The translations under genes and the position numbers were made by a program. A stretch of DNA of 64,000 nucleotides from Odiellus spinosus (lineage: Eukaryota; Arthropoda; Arachnida; Opiliones; Phalangiidae). Of the stretch, positions 49,436 to 61,064 are shown in pieces. How positions within the stretch are numbered: position 1 is the stretch's first letter; every line of letters starts with the position of its first letter. The stretch is taken from positions 26,765,935 through 26,829,934 of the forward strand of contig OY987227.1 in NCBI GenBank assembly GCA_963920705.1. Direction: 5' to 3'. The notes beneath the pieces were generated by a model that was not told the origin of the DNA, made no database searches, and saw nothing but the letters and a program-made list of their open reading frames with translations.

Positions 49436-50240
49436 ATCCATAGAAAGAGAAAATATTTATCCAATGATAAAAAATTAGAAAAATGAAGTAATTACATTTA
49501 AAATATAATTCTCAAATCAGATCGCTAACTCCATTACATTTCTCGTTCATGTAGTATAGATTAAGAGTTCCTTCCTTGAGTTACTGTTTAATTATAACCA
49601 CCGTGTTAGGAACTGTCTCATGTATGGCGCTTTTATAGACTTCTGGCTATATAATAATTATATGCATTTCATATAAAACAAACAATTGACCTATGGGGGT
49701 TATTTGTTACTGGGCCATTTCAATCGCTAAAAACATTGTTAACTTTTGATTTATATTTTGTACGTAAAGTGTTTAATATTAAAGCACTAAAATATTATTT
49801 ATCGATAATCGTAAATGGTTTCGTAAATGTTGAATACAAAAGAACATTTTCGGTATATACTCGGCAATAAGTTGAATTAAGTTTGAAAATATTGTAAATT
49901 ACGGCTGGATTACGTTATGTTTTACAATATCTGATAAAGAACAATATCACGTTATCTTTTATAGGCTGGTTTTTCAGGTATACGGAAAAATCGGTGTGGG
50001 AAGATTCCCCTTCCGAATTTTAGAATGCCAGAAAAGTCACTGCGGGAAAATCTGGTATTTGGAATATCCACTGCCAGTATAAGTATTTGTCCTATTTTTG
50101 GATTTTTGTACAATAATTTGTGGGTGCTACAGTGAAGAATAAGACAATTGGTTGGACGTCAGTTGGGTGAAAATAATTACAAATTTAGCTTAAAAGGTTG
50201 TGTGGGTTCATTTTTGTGTAAGGTTTGGTTGTTTTGTACG
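49436..50240. other. non-coding stretch
   Basis: No feature is supported. Confidence 0.45.
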
Positions 50241-50572
50241 ATATTTTGGTTTTATTATGATAATTTTGGTTTTATTATGATCATTTTGGTTTTTTTATGA
50301 TAATTTTGGTTTTATTATGATCATTTTGGTTTTATTATGATAATTTTGGTTTTATTATGATAATTTTGGTTTTATTATGATCATTTTGATTTTTTATGAT
50401 CATTTTGATTTTATTATGATAATTTTGGTTTGATTATGATAATTTTGGTTTTATTTTGATAGTTTTGGTTTTATTATGATAATTTTGGTTTTATTATGAT
50501 AATTTTGGTTTTATTATGATATTTTTGGTTTTATTATGATAATTTTGGTTTATTATGATAGTTTTTGGTTAT
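50241..50572. repeat. 20-bp tandem repeat, about 16 copies
   Basis: Unit TTTTGGTTTTATTATGATAA, with TCA or TAG variants at the last bases. Strongly strand-asymmetric (T/G on plus). Confidence 0.9.
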
Positions 50573-51722
50573 TTTAAATCCCCGTTATTGAATTCCTTAA
50601 ATAAGAACTAAACTGAAATGAGTTTATATATAGAGGGTGATATTTTATCTCCTCAAGGAGAACATCCATGAACTAGGGAAGTAGTATCAAACATAATGTG
50701 ATAAGTTAAGAAAGAAATGGGGATACCCGGAGTATTTCCCAATAGAAAATAATGAAGAGTTTATTTTTTTATTGATCAAATTCCAATTATATACCTAATT
50801 TTCGTAAATGTTTCGGACCTAATGTTCGCAACTACTCAATTTTATAACTCCCAAATATCATAAAATAAATCTAAATCAAAGGACACAAATGCTACAGTCG
50901 CATTAGGCACTTTGATAACGTTATGATTATTGTATTTCTAGACCAAATATCTCAACAGTAATTAACATAAAAAATTTACAATTTGACCTTCCCAAATTTG
51001 CTCTAAATTGTTTCCTAGTATTTAGGGTGAACGCTTCTGAGGGGTAATAATAGATCATATTTAATTTAAAAAATTGGTGGTTAATTTGCGCGATACATGG
51101 ACATACTCATACATAATACCTTAAAATCGGCACCCAATTTTTTTTCCCACCAAATTCTCCACGCAGATTTTTCTGGCATCCAATTTTCCGGCAGGAAATA
51201 AACCCGCCCAACTCTCATAGACCCGTTTTTATAGTTTTCTCAAAATATTCACGAATCAATATAGGTTATCACTCTAAAATATTTTACTATATTCTCTGGT
51301 TAATTTTAAGAACTGTAATATCAGTCATAGTCATTGTATATCAAATCCGAAATATTGACAATTAGTTTTCCCGATTTTCGCGTTTTTTTAACTCGACACT
51401 GGGCTCCGATCTTGGTTAATCTCTACCGTTCCATGTCTCTTAGTTTACTTCAAATCGTATATTTTGACGGTCTACCGATCTACTTAAATTTAAAGGGGTC
51501 CTCTTGAAAATCAGCCAATGAGCCAAAGAGGATATACCTTTTTAAAACGAATCTATATTATTATCATTATTATTAACATCTAACGTCACGCTAATATAGT
51601 AATTAAAATATGGACACATTTGCTTTTCTATGTATATAAATCATAAAAACGCGGTTACTTTCCCATATTCTCCTATCAATTTTTGAGTAGTCGAGCGTGT
51701 AAGATGTTTTACCGGACAAAAT
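50573..51722. other. 3' flank of the neurensin gene
   Basis: AT-rich. No canonical AATAAA directly after the minus-strand stop at 51723. No gene. Confidence 0.45.
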
Positions 51723-53621
51723 TTAAGGTAGTTTACACAGTCCGGAGTTAGTCATCACCATTTTCCCATCGCCCGTTTCCATTTTCGGTTGAATGCTAGA
51801 TAGTTCTTCCGTGACTGGTATTTTCTTGTCGGTTGGCGACTCTGAGACTTCGGGATAACCGGGCACTCTAACGCGGAAGGCTTCGGCTGACCAGGCCGGT
51901 TCCTCTTCGCAGTAACCGCTAACGATACTCGGGAAGAGTAAAACGGCTACCAAAATGGTACCCCCCAAACAGAAGACGATCAAACCGACCAATTTGCAGA
52001 GATCCAGGTTCTTGTTAAAATATAGCGCAGTCTTGTCAATGATCTCCATGTCCTCTTCGTGACCCACGACCATGGGTCTCTTCGGTACCAAGTAACCGAC
52101 TAAGATCATAACCAAGCCGAAGGCTAACAAATTGATACCCAAATAGAAGGCCACCTTCCAGAGGCAAGCGGCCCGTCTCTTGCCACCCGGGGCGATTAAG
52201 TAGCGATATTCGGAATCTCCAGCATCCTCGTAAGCGCTGAGGGTTCCGATACTAACGCTCTCGTAAAACGTATGCAAGTAAGACTTAACGCCGAAAACCT
52301 CTGAACAAGTACGACGGGTTGGGACTGCCGGAATGATCTCTTCGGCTTCATCCGTTTGGCTAGTTTCTGCCTTTTCCGTTATCTATAAGGAATTTAAAAA
52401 TATATATACAATATAACGAGTCCAATCAAGAAGGATCAGATAAGGAGAGGAAAAGTGGGGCTGCGTTGAGTTAGAGAGAGAAGAGCCAACCTTCCACTCG
52501 GGTGGAAAGGGGGGATAGGAAATTCTCGAGGTAAACTGTTGTCACGTGGTCGCTAGCTAGCGCGTCTCATAAAGGATTCGTTTTACCCACGTGACAACAA
52601 TTTACCACGAAGCATCTCTACCCCCGTCTGTCCCCCGTTCTCCCAGAGTGGGAGTTTAGGCAGACGCAGTAGGAGCCGCGCCTTTCCCACTTTTCCTCTC
52701 CTTATCTGATCCTTCTTGGTCCAATGCAAATACCATTAAACTATATTTCCATCACAAATTACCTTTTCTGATGTTTTCACTAGTGGCGGATTGACCGTGT
52801 TGACTTTAGGTTGTTGACTCGTGTCTACGGACATTCGACGAAACTTTTGTTTTTTCATGTTCTCCCCATCAGTGATGACTCCAAAGGGAAGTTGTACTTG
52901 AGCTAGACTATGCGCTTTTTTTAAAACATGACGTTTGTCCTTCATCTTTTCATCTTTTTTCATCTTTGGCTTTACCCCTCCCAACGAAGATGGAACATCA
53001 TGCTGTAAAGGAAAATAACATTTGATATAATAGTTCTGTCTCGATTTTAGTACCAAATTTTGTGTCTATTTGATCGAATTCTGTTGGAATTTTCCAATTT
53101 GGACCATTTTTGACCAAATTATAAGAATTTTCCTCATTGGGTAAGCCGATTTCTTTTGTTATTCTATGGGAGCACATTGAAATGAAGTAAAACCGACGTC
53201 ACGCGTAAACGTAAAAACAGTTTAACGACTAAAGTCACGTGATTGGAGCTAGATCAATTTGACAAGGCTCGGATCGAGTCAGGTTGCTTGTCTACTTCAA
53301 TCGTTGTACTCAAATTTACTTCCAAATACAAAGATTCCACTTTAAACTCCGCTATAATATCTTTTTAATTAAGATCATCTGAATTGTTTTTCTTTTTGAA
53401 ACTTTGGAAAAATGAGGTTAATAATGAGGCTCCGGGTCTTTCGTATTTACCTTTTGTTGCTCGGCAGCATTTTTTTCTTCGCTTTGCTTTATTTTCCTCT
53501 TCAGTTGATCGGGTATCTCAGTGTCATCGCTCTCGAACTCGTCTTCGGCGTCGTGGTACTCGTCCACGTCCAAGCTTTTACCTAGTAGGCGATCTGTTTC
53601 CGCCGGCTCTTCTCTACTCAT
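51723..53621 (-). CDS. NRSN1: neurensin family two-pass vesicle membrane protein, 3 exons, 356 aa
   Basis: Neurensins are small two-transmembrane proteins of neuronal vesicles linked to neurite growth in vertebrates. CDS exons (minus): 53621-53451, 53002-52763, 52382-51723, all in phase 0. The ATG at 53621 (MSREEPAETDRLL) has an in-frame TGA upstream. The family core starts with GVKSYLHTFYE (about residue 168), close to the GVRSYLHQFYE motif of vertebrate neurensin. Then come a KRRAACLWKV boundary, TM1 about 215-236 (INLLAFGLVMILVGYLVP), a loop ending ALYFNKNLDLCKL, TM2 about 268-291 and a conserved YCEEEPAWSAEAFRVRV segment. Length is unusual: vertebrate family members are near 200 aa, and this one has about 165 extra N-terminal residues, acidic then lysine-rich. 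Intron 2 holds MITE A copy 7. A non-coding 5' exon is likely near 54850. Confidence 0.9.
52427..52718 (+). mobile_element. MITE family A, copy 7 (292 bp), in neurensin intron 2
   Basis: Target duplication GTCCAAT (7 bp). CAAGAAGGATCAGATAAGG termini at both ends. It fills most of the 380-bp intron. Confidence 0.95.
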
Positions 53622-53720
53622 ACTTGATAGTTCTTTCTTATATTCTATTAAGAAGCCTACTGTCCGGGCTCGGACTCCTCAACCTCGCTTGATATCTGTT
53701 AGCTTCATCATTGGAACCTG

Positions 53721-55200
53721 TTGAAATACGAAAAAAGAAAAAGAAATATTTAATTTTTTTTTTTACAGACTGTTTCCCCCTGTGGCCATTCCCAAGGCTG
53801 GGAGGATTTCAAGCTACAATTTTAGCGCCTCGTGGTTGAACCAGAGCCATATAGACTTATTTATAAAATAATATTTTGATACACTTGTTATTTTCTAGAA
53901 TAGAGGTATCATTTTACTAAGATAGACAATTACCAAAATTTGGTTCCACGTATAGGATAAATTCACAGTCAAATTCAATTTCCGGCGGAACTCTTCAGAA
54001 TCACAAACGGTTTACCACTCCCGGATGTAATTTTAAACCAGACAAAATAAGAAGTTCTCAAGCAGCGCCATTAGTGCCTAGCCGCTAGTAGTCGAAGTTG
54101 AAAATAGAATAGCGTAAAAAGTATTCAAAAGAATACTGGAGATATTGCTCTAATTGTTCGTGTAATTTAAGGCGGAGGAGGTAATAGCTTAAAGAACACC
54201 CACACCGGGAAAGGAGGGGATCGAGTGGGAATTGGGAATGAATACTATTTATTTCAGGACGTTAGTACCATTATAGTTCTATTGTCGTCGAGTTTAGGTG
54301 ACACCGAGAGTGTAGGATGCATTTTAACCGAACCGAAAGGCCCCTATAGACCGCATTCAATTTTGTCTATATACTTAAGCAGACACTTAAGCCGCGTTCA
54401 CACTAGGGACCGTTTTCAACCGTTTTGGAAAGGTCAAAAGGGAAAATTTTGGGTTCTACTGTATAGCATTTCTCAAATTAGGAAATTATTTGCTTGAAAA
54501 ATGAATTGGGACATTCGAAACAGTTTTAAATTAAGGTGATAGTGTGAACGGAGCTTTTCAGAATATATTTTTTATTTTTTTTAATCATACGAGATATGTT
54601 AAGCCGAGAGTGGGGAAAAAATGAAATACCAGGGATTTATTTACCAATTTTTTTTTTATTCTCCCTCGGTTTACCCTCATAGCGAATATATTTTTGAGCG
54701 TGTAACATTACCGCAACCCCTATTTCCTTTTCTCATTCTCTCGGACACCTGTTGGCTGTTGTTACACGAAATACGCCATCACAAGAAAGCTCTGTAACCT
54801 ATTTCGACACTCTAATACGTTGGCAAATATTCGTAATTTGGTAATACACACTCACCAATTTAGGCCCAATCTTTGGTCGCTTTACATTGGCCAGTCTTGA
54901 CCCTTTTCCCTCGCGAGAGTGTTTTCGTATAAAAATGAACGGTGTATTCGTGTCCAGTCGCTTTCCCTCGATGACTCGGAGAGAATGTCAGGTTTTCCAG
55001 GAGAGAAACCGAGAGTCCGGAGTCGCTATTCGCGATTCTCCCGCAACGCCCACGCCAACTGCAGCGCGCTTAGATCGTTCGTTATTGATTGGAGAAAGAG
55101 AATGCTTGGAGAAGAATCCGAAGGACTCCGACTGGAGAGAGATGAAGCCTTTCGAAGGAAGTTTAGATATTTGTCTTCTATTTTCCGAATTTAATCTGTC
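53721..55200 (-). promoter_or_regulatory. probable neurensin 5' exon and promoter region
   Basis: A good minus-strand acceptor (TTTCGTATTTCAACAG) at about 53720 precedes the coding exon. A consensus donor (AATTG|GTGAGTG) lies at about 54853. Together these suggest a non-coding first exon starting in the GC-richer block 54857-55100, which on the minus strand has a CCAATCAATAAC box and a GGCGTGGGCG GC-box-like motif. The 1.1-kb intron between contains a family D copy. The plus-strand open frames here (54887-55237) are probably by-products of this GC-rich block. Inferred; no transcript evidence. Confidence 0.4.
54391..54555 (+). mobile_element. MITE family D-related copy
   Basis: Termini GCCGCGTTCACACTAG and GATAGTGTGAACGGAGC form an inverted repeat. 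The interior includes GACCGTTTTCAACCGTTTTG. Shorter than the copy at 3319. Confidence 0.6.
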
Positions 55201-55239
55201 TGAAATCCTTCCGTTTGTTTTAATTATTTTGGTTTAACC

Positions 55240-55735
55240 CTTGGTAGAGCTTCAAATTTCTCTAAAAACAGCCGAAAATCTACAAAGGCTCTTTTCTTTT
55301 ATACTTACTTGATTTATTAAATTAATTACTCTAGTCCTTATTTATTTATTTCGCCGAAATTGCGTTTAAATCTATGAAGTTTAGTAGTAGAGACTATACG
55401 TGAATGATAACTAAAATGATCGTCACCAGTTGCAGGTTCGTCCACTCGACTCGAATTAGTAATAGAAAGAACGAATTAAAACATCGAAAGAACCTTGAGA
55501 GATATCTTAGCATACATTATCCAAAAACAGCGTCCGCTTATTTATTGGACTCTCCTCACGACGGACTAATTAGATCGACGTAGGGGGCCAATAAATAAGC
55601 AGACATCGATAAAGTAGCCGACGACGCTGACTGAAGGTACTTAGGGTTAACGGAGAAAAACGGAGAATGATTTTCATCCCCTTTAGATAGAGTGGTGATT
55701 AAATATGTAATTTACGCCTGCCATGTTAAAGGCCA
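55240..55735. other. non-coding stretch
   Basis: Imperfect inverted segment at 55535-55605 (GCGTCCGCTTATTTATTGG facing CCAATAAATAAGCAGACATC). No gene. Confidence 0.45.
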
Positions 55736-55855
55736 TATCTGCTCTGAAATTTGCCCCTTTAAAAGGTTCTTCTCATACGCACGCAGCCTAACTTTGACTG
55801 TACAATTTGTTATGGTCAACGTCGTCTACTAAGCTAGAAAATAAGGCGACTTTAA
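55736..55855 (+). mobile_element. MITE family E, copy 3
   Basis: TTAA|AGGCCATATCTGC start and family core ACGCACGCAGCCTAACTTTG. Runs directly into family B copy 4 at a shared TTTAAAGG. Right terminus looks lost. Confidence 0.65.
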
Positions 55856-56274
55856 AGGAACCAATCCAACTTAATAAAAAGTTATTTTTTTATCGATTAC
55901 TTATTGTTTAAATAGGCCTATTCCACCAATAAAAAGTTAACAAAACAAAAATGAAAGTAGAAATAATCTAAAACTTACCCTGGAAATAGGCTTAGCGGGA
56001 TTCATGGAGATCCTGAATTGCCTCCGAGTAAGGTCTAGCGTCCAATGAGCAAAGGCCCATCGTTCATGCGAGATCTCCACGAGACTTACAATCGCATTCG
56101 ATTGGTCGCTAGACCTTATACGCGAGGAAATCAGGATCTCCATGAATCCCGCTAAGCCTATTTTCCGGGTAAGTATTAAATATATTTCTAGTTTAATATT
56201 TGTTTGTAGGCCTATTTAAACAATAAGGGATCAATAAAAAAATCACTTGTTGTTAGGTTGCATTCTCCCTTTAA
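55852..56274. mobile_element. MITE family B, copy 4
   Basis: Right end CATTCTCCCT|TTAA is intact. The left end is diverged (TTAAAGGAACC). The long central hairpin has arms GGAGATCCTGA/TCAGGATCTCC and AAGGTCTAGCG/GCTAGACCTT. Confidence 0.75.
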
Positions 56275-57426
56275 AAGGGGACAAACAATTAGGTTCTAAA
56301 CTGGACGGGGCCAGTCAAACCCTAAATACTCCACTGTCCGAACTAACTTGTAAGCCAATTAAAGAAGCTCACTAACGCATTAGCCCGCGGATGTTCAGAA
56401 TTAAATAATTAAACGGCATTATCTGTTTACTAGGGGATCTGATCTTTAATCTTATTATCGTGAGATTAGCCCTTGGGTTGCTACGATATCTCCATGGCGA
56501 TTCGTTTCCTCAAGATAGACTTATTACGACGATTTTACCTAATCCGTGTAGCCATGGTAGTATATAAGAAATCCCCGTAAGAAATGAAAGCAGCCATGAT
56601 ACTCCTAACGTTAAAAGTCGCGAACCACTAGATTTCGCCTATCTAAATCAATAACTTGCCTGAACTCCAATATATTTTGTCTGTCTTTTGGTTTTGAATC
56701 GGAAGTATAAAAGACCTAAAACTCACCAATCGCGCGAAAATAGTTTAAGTAGGGACTAGGGAGAGCTTAGGAAAATGTTTGGGCCCCTAAAAATGGTGGA
56801 AATATTTACAGACGAGTAACGCGGAGTTTTACGTCGAACCTTGGTTGTTACGGAATTTTCTGTACTTTCATACTTCCCCCAAAGGAAGTTTTCTATAAAC
56901 TTCTGGTATAACCTATAGGATCTCTTTTTTTCCTCATAGTGAGACCAACTCCCATCCCTCTCCCCAGGTATTTAACCCAAATTACTAGGCTCCACTATCT
57001 TCGATGCCAACTTTCTTCGCTTGGTTCAGATCAAAAAAATAAAGGGACAGAAATTAAACGTTAGAGAAAAAAACAATTTAATATTTTTAAATTATAATTA
57101 GTGGTTTTAGTCACCTAACCCCAAAGATTTTATTATGATTCAAAATTTTCAAAAAATATCTATAAAGTCGACCTATTCAGAAACAAATTGTTCAAATAAA
57201 TGTATTGTTAAAATATTGGTTTAAATAACTAATATTAAAAGGAAACTTGGAGCGAAGAATGGAAGAGCTTTTCAATTTATTTTCGGAATTACCATACCAA
57301 AAAACGTATTTGAGAATTTTTTCACAATTAATGGACACATTTTTTAATGCCTAAAGTATAGTTAAGTTTTAATGTAAGTATAAATTCGTGCCATTCAAAT
57401 TATTTCAGCCTTCAGTAGATCTTGTA
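56275..57426. other. non-coding stretch
   Basis: Includes a single diverged arm (56865-56915) of the inverted repeat described at 34712-35146. No gene. Confidence 0.45.
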
Positions 57427-57712
57427 TAGTCCTGGTCGATTTCCAAAACCGGAAGTCTAGAGACCCTCGCGAAAATTTTGGCGGGTAAAACTTTTGTCAC
57501 GTGATCGTCCGCCATCTTTTTGTAGTGTGAAAATAGCGACAGACTAACCAACGCCTCCTATATTTTATCATATAGGAGGCGTTGGACTAACAACTTGATT
57601 TGGTTTGTGGGAAATAAAATTAGAAATAGTCTGGCAGCCTGTTACTACAAAAAGATGGCGGCGCGGCTATGAGACAAGAGCCCATTTCCGGCACATCGAC
57701 CAGGACTATTGT
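57427..57712. mobile_element. palindromic element with a perfect central hairpin
   Basis: Outer arms ATAGTCCTGGTCGAT and ATCGACCAGGACTAT. Middle arms CCATCTTTTTGTAGT and ACTACAAAAAGATGG. A central stem at 57548-57585 (CCAACGCCTCCTATAT and its complement) has a 6-base loop. Probably a MITE; single copy here. Confidence 0.7.
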
Positions 57713-58788
57713 TCTAACATTAAGAAAATAGGCCGGTGTTTGACGTCCAAGCTCTTGGGCATCATACGCCGGCCTTTTCTTTTAATGTTAGGACATTACA
57801 AACGCTATTGAAGACTGAAATTATATGATTGGCTCGAATTTTTATTCAAACTTAACCAAACTTTAGAGATTAATTTATCCACCTTTGCCTTTTTTGGCAC
57901 GGTGATTCTAAAAAAAGCTCTGTTTCCCTTTAAAGTACATTAATAATAAAGATATTTAAAAAAACAATTTTAACAAATTGAACGATTTGACAGAAAGAGC
58001 TATGGGTATAAGGAATTTAAAATTACGATTTCTGATGAAATTCGAGGTCAAGCAAAAATGGGAGGGGATGGCGGAAAAATGTAGGACCTTCCAACTCTTC
58101 TTCCTCACGCAAATTTGGTTCGCGTGGAACTTGGCGAGGTGTTTTTTTACCGTGCACGAAAATATGAATGGGAATTTTTATATAAACGTAATACCGGTTT
58201 ACTATATTAAGGTGGAGGTCGTCCGTGTCGAGTTTATGACGTAAATTCCGACGTCACGATCCGAGTTTTAACTCGGACAAGAATGAACAAATTCCTGCAC
58301 GCCACGATTGTATTTCGTAATATGAACCCAACCGATAAAAAATATCCTTCATCGCGATTGTGTCTGATTGAAGATTTTGAATAAAATTGCGGGTTTCGCG
58401 TTAAGGAATGAGGATATAAATTTCACTTGTTTTAATTTTTAATCATTTTCGAAGAACGTGTTACCTAGAAGTAAATTAAAATATGCCACCCCTTTGGTTT
58501 TAGTTACAAAGATTGACTACTAAAACTCCAAAATTTATGAAAACACTCTTTTTAAAGATGATTCGAGGTGTAATCGTATCAAAATATAATCATATTAAAA
58601 TGCAATGTCTGTATTACGTCCGTCCGTAACTTTTTTCGCTATAATATTCTTTTCGGACAAGTTGTAATTAGACGGTTTAGTCAGATTTAACCGATATTTA
58701 ATCACAATTAACTGAAGTTTATTGAACTTCGAATAAATCTGATTAAAGCATGGCTAATTAAGCCTTGTCTGAAGAGGCTATTACCATG
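57713..58788. other. non-coding stretch
   Basis: A second small stem, AAAATAGGCCGG facing CCGGCCTTTTCTTTT, lies at 57724-57783. The open frame 57978-58244 has no recognisable domain. Confidence 0.4.
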
Positions 58789-59079
58789 GATTAATCAACC
58801 TCACAGGGATAATTCACTCTGGTAAAATAATTGATCGAATCGACCCTAGTGACAAAAATTGTCTAGCTATACGGGGTGAAATATTGAAGGGGTAAAAAAC
58901 TCTAAAGCAGACGATGCTCTCATGGATTACTTCCGGATTTGTATTGGGAAGGGGGTAAAATTGAGGGGCCGGATAAAATGTCTGGCAGCCATGTTTGAAA
59001 CAAACATCTTCAACTACTAGTGTAGCAAATCGTACCAGAGTGAATTATCCCTGTGAGGTTGATTAATCCGTGCTATTAC
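58789..59079. mobile_element. short element with about 45-bp terminal inverted repeats
   Basis: Left arm 58790-58824 and right arm 59033-59078 are complementary (GGATTAATCAACCTCACAGG and CCTGTGAGGTTGATTAATCC). The spacer is not symmetrical and has no coding capacity. Only one copy in the window. Confidence 0.7.
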
Positions 59080-59544
59080 CCTCCTGCGCCCCAGAAAAGT
59101 CTGCAGATTGGTGATAAAGTGCTTGAAAGTTCTCAAAATGGTTTGGAAATCCCCCGTGTTTTTTCACGGGTTTTGCTAGTTGCCAAATATAATTTTTTTC
59201 CTACTCCGGTTAATAATCGATGTAAGAGCCTGTAACTTCGATTGTATTAAAGTGATGACGTAACAACTTACGTATTTAGCATTACCAAAGTCCGTAATCG
59301 TTAATGCAACTGTACTCGGTTTACAGATTTTACGGAAGTGTTACTTAACACCCGTCAGTTTCCGAGCCCCAATCAGGAAGAAAGAAAGTAGAAGCGGATG
59401 ATATGCTGGAGATATTGCGAGTTTGCCTTAGCGTTGCGCTCGTAAAATATTAAAATTATTGAAACTTCTCTTCCTTCCACTTTTTTCTTTGTTAAACGTA
59501 ACAAAAAACTTTATAATCTCTAATCTCTAAACCATATGATCATA
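59080..59544. other. non-coding stretch
   Basis: No feature is supported. Confidence 0.45.
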
Positions 59545-59705
59545 ATGGTTATAAATCATTATAGACATAATATATCATCATAGACATATAACATCTATAA
59601 CCATAGACATATAATATTTATAATCATAGACATAACATCTATAATAATAGACATAAAACATCTATATTCATAAACATATAACTACTATAATCATAGACAT
59701 ATAAT
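59545..59705. repeat. degenerate tandem repeat, about 23-24 bp unit
   Basis: Unit resembles ATCATAGACATATAACATCT, six to seven diverged copies. Confidence 0.8.
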
Positions 59706-60905
59706 TACATGTAGTGTTGTTAATTTTCCGCTAAAATAAAAATTCATGGAGTTAGCTTTGAATCATTTGAATTTTAATTTTTTTAATTGATAGCACAATT
59801 AAATTGTTAATCATAGAACAATATAAATTAGTTTCAAACTTTACACTTATAGAATTTAATTGAATCTAATTCGTTATCTATTCAATTTCAGCTTCTCTTA
59901 TAGAATCTTAACAGTTCGACCGTTGGTTAGATACATTTCATGGAACTTCGTGCTTCTAGTTAATGTAACTGTACCTTAAAGTAAAAGTAAAATTAAAAGC
60001 GGATTCTTAAGGTCCTTTAAATGAAAAGAGTGAACCAAGGGAATTCACTAGGGTCACGACCCCCACATCTTTTACCCTGATTTTAAATAGGCCTGACCCT
60101 AAAAGAAATACACTAGCGTGTTGGAGTCCACAAATTATAAAATATTTTTTTTGAAATAAAACTCAAGCGGAGAATGCAATGAAATTTAATATAGTGTATG
60201 TATCTAACTTTGCGTGTACACTTTAGCGTTGCCGACCGACAGACAGTCGATCATTTATCGTTATGAGATAAGTGGCCATAACTGAAGGGAAAAAAGTAGG
60301 CTAGTCGTAGGAGTTAAATTAGTAGTAGCCAATTGTATAGGTAACTAAAGTATATTTTGCACCCGCAAAGCTAAGCTACCAATTATCTCTATGGTTTGCG
60401 TGCTGTCAGGTCGAGATGAAATTTCTATGCTAATCTTCTTTGACAATTCTTGACGAAACTATAATATTTCCAACCAAGTAACTAAGACATTAGAAGTCAC
60501 TTCCACTCGTAAATCAAAGTGTATTATTTTTAATTTCAACAAAGACTTAGCTTGTTTGCAAACAGAGAATATAATTTATTAATTAAAATAAAATCGGCAT
60601 CCAAGATATTTTTTTTCAATTTTATTTCCGGTTGTAGCCCGAGTCTAGTATTGGGGCCACGCGTTTAACTGTTGTATATAATTACGCAAAAGTTGTAATA
60701 GTTTGGTAACGCGAAGTGGGGCGTGTATGATTTAGCCAATTAGAAACGACCGGCCAATCTACGTAAAACTCGTAACTGCACACGCAATCCAAGGGGAAGA
60801 TTGTTTTAAAACCAGGATGACTATTTCTCATTCAACGTTTTAGCCGGATTCTTTTTTTATTTTTGGCGGATCTTAAACGTAAGATTATCTAATACCGCAC
60901 ATCCG
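59706..60905. other. upstream region of the IL-17 gene
   Basis: AT-rich, no gene or repeat family recognised. See the promoter entry for the proximal part. Confidence 0.45.
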
Positions 60906-60910
60906 CACCC

Positions 60911-60999
60911 GAAACCGAAAGTTTTGACTAGAATATGAACTGCAACTGTCGCAATATTTTCATCACTGTATAAAAACAAACCGAACTTTGAGAAACATG
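60911..60999 (+). promoter_or_regulatory. IL-17 core promoter: IRF-like site and TATA box
   Basis: TATAAAAA at about 60969-60976 lies about 95 bases before the ATG at 61065, fitting a start site near 61000. GAAACCGAAA at 60911-60920 matches the GAAANNGAAA core bound by interferon regulatory factors. An ATG at 60997 out of frame with the main start would give a short upstream open frame if it is in the mRNA. Assignments are by motif only. Confidence 0.5.
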
Positions 61000-61064
61000 G
61001 CACTTGATCGCAACATTACGAAAGAAAGGTGTTGGACCAGCCAGACACTAAATCAGTATTTCAA

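Noticed and set aside
49103-49478. Three overlapping open frames
   Set aside because: They lie in a palindromic element and mirror each other across the hairpin.
54887-55237. Plus-strand frame of 116 codons and an overlapping frame of 91 codons
   Set aside because: Two competing frames in a GC-richer block without recognisable domains. The block fits a promoter or 5' exon of the minus-strand neurensin gene better.
60997-61029. Alternative IL-17 start at the ATG at 60997
   Set aside because: It is out of frame with the cytokine and would end after about 33 codons. It is at most an upstream open frame.
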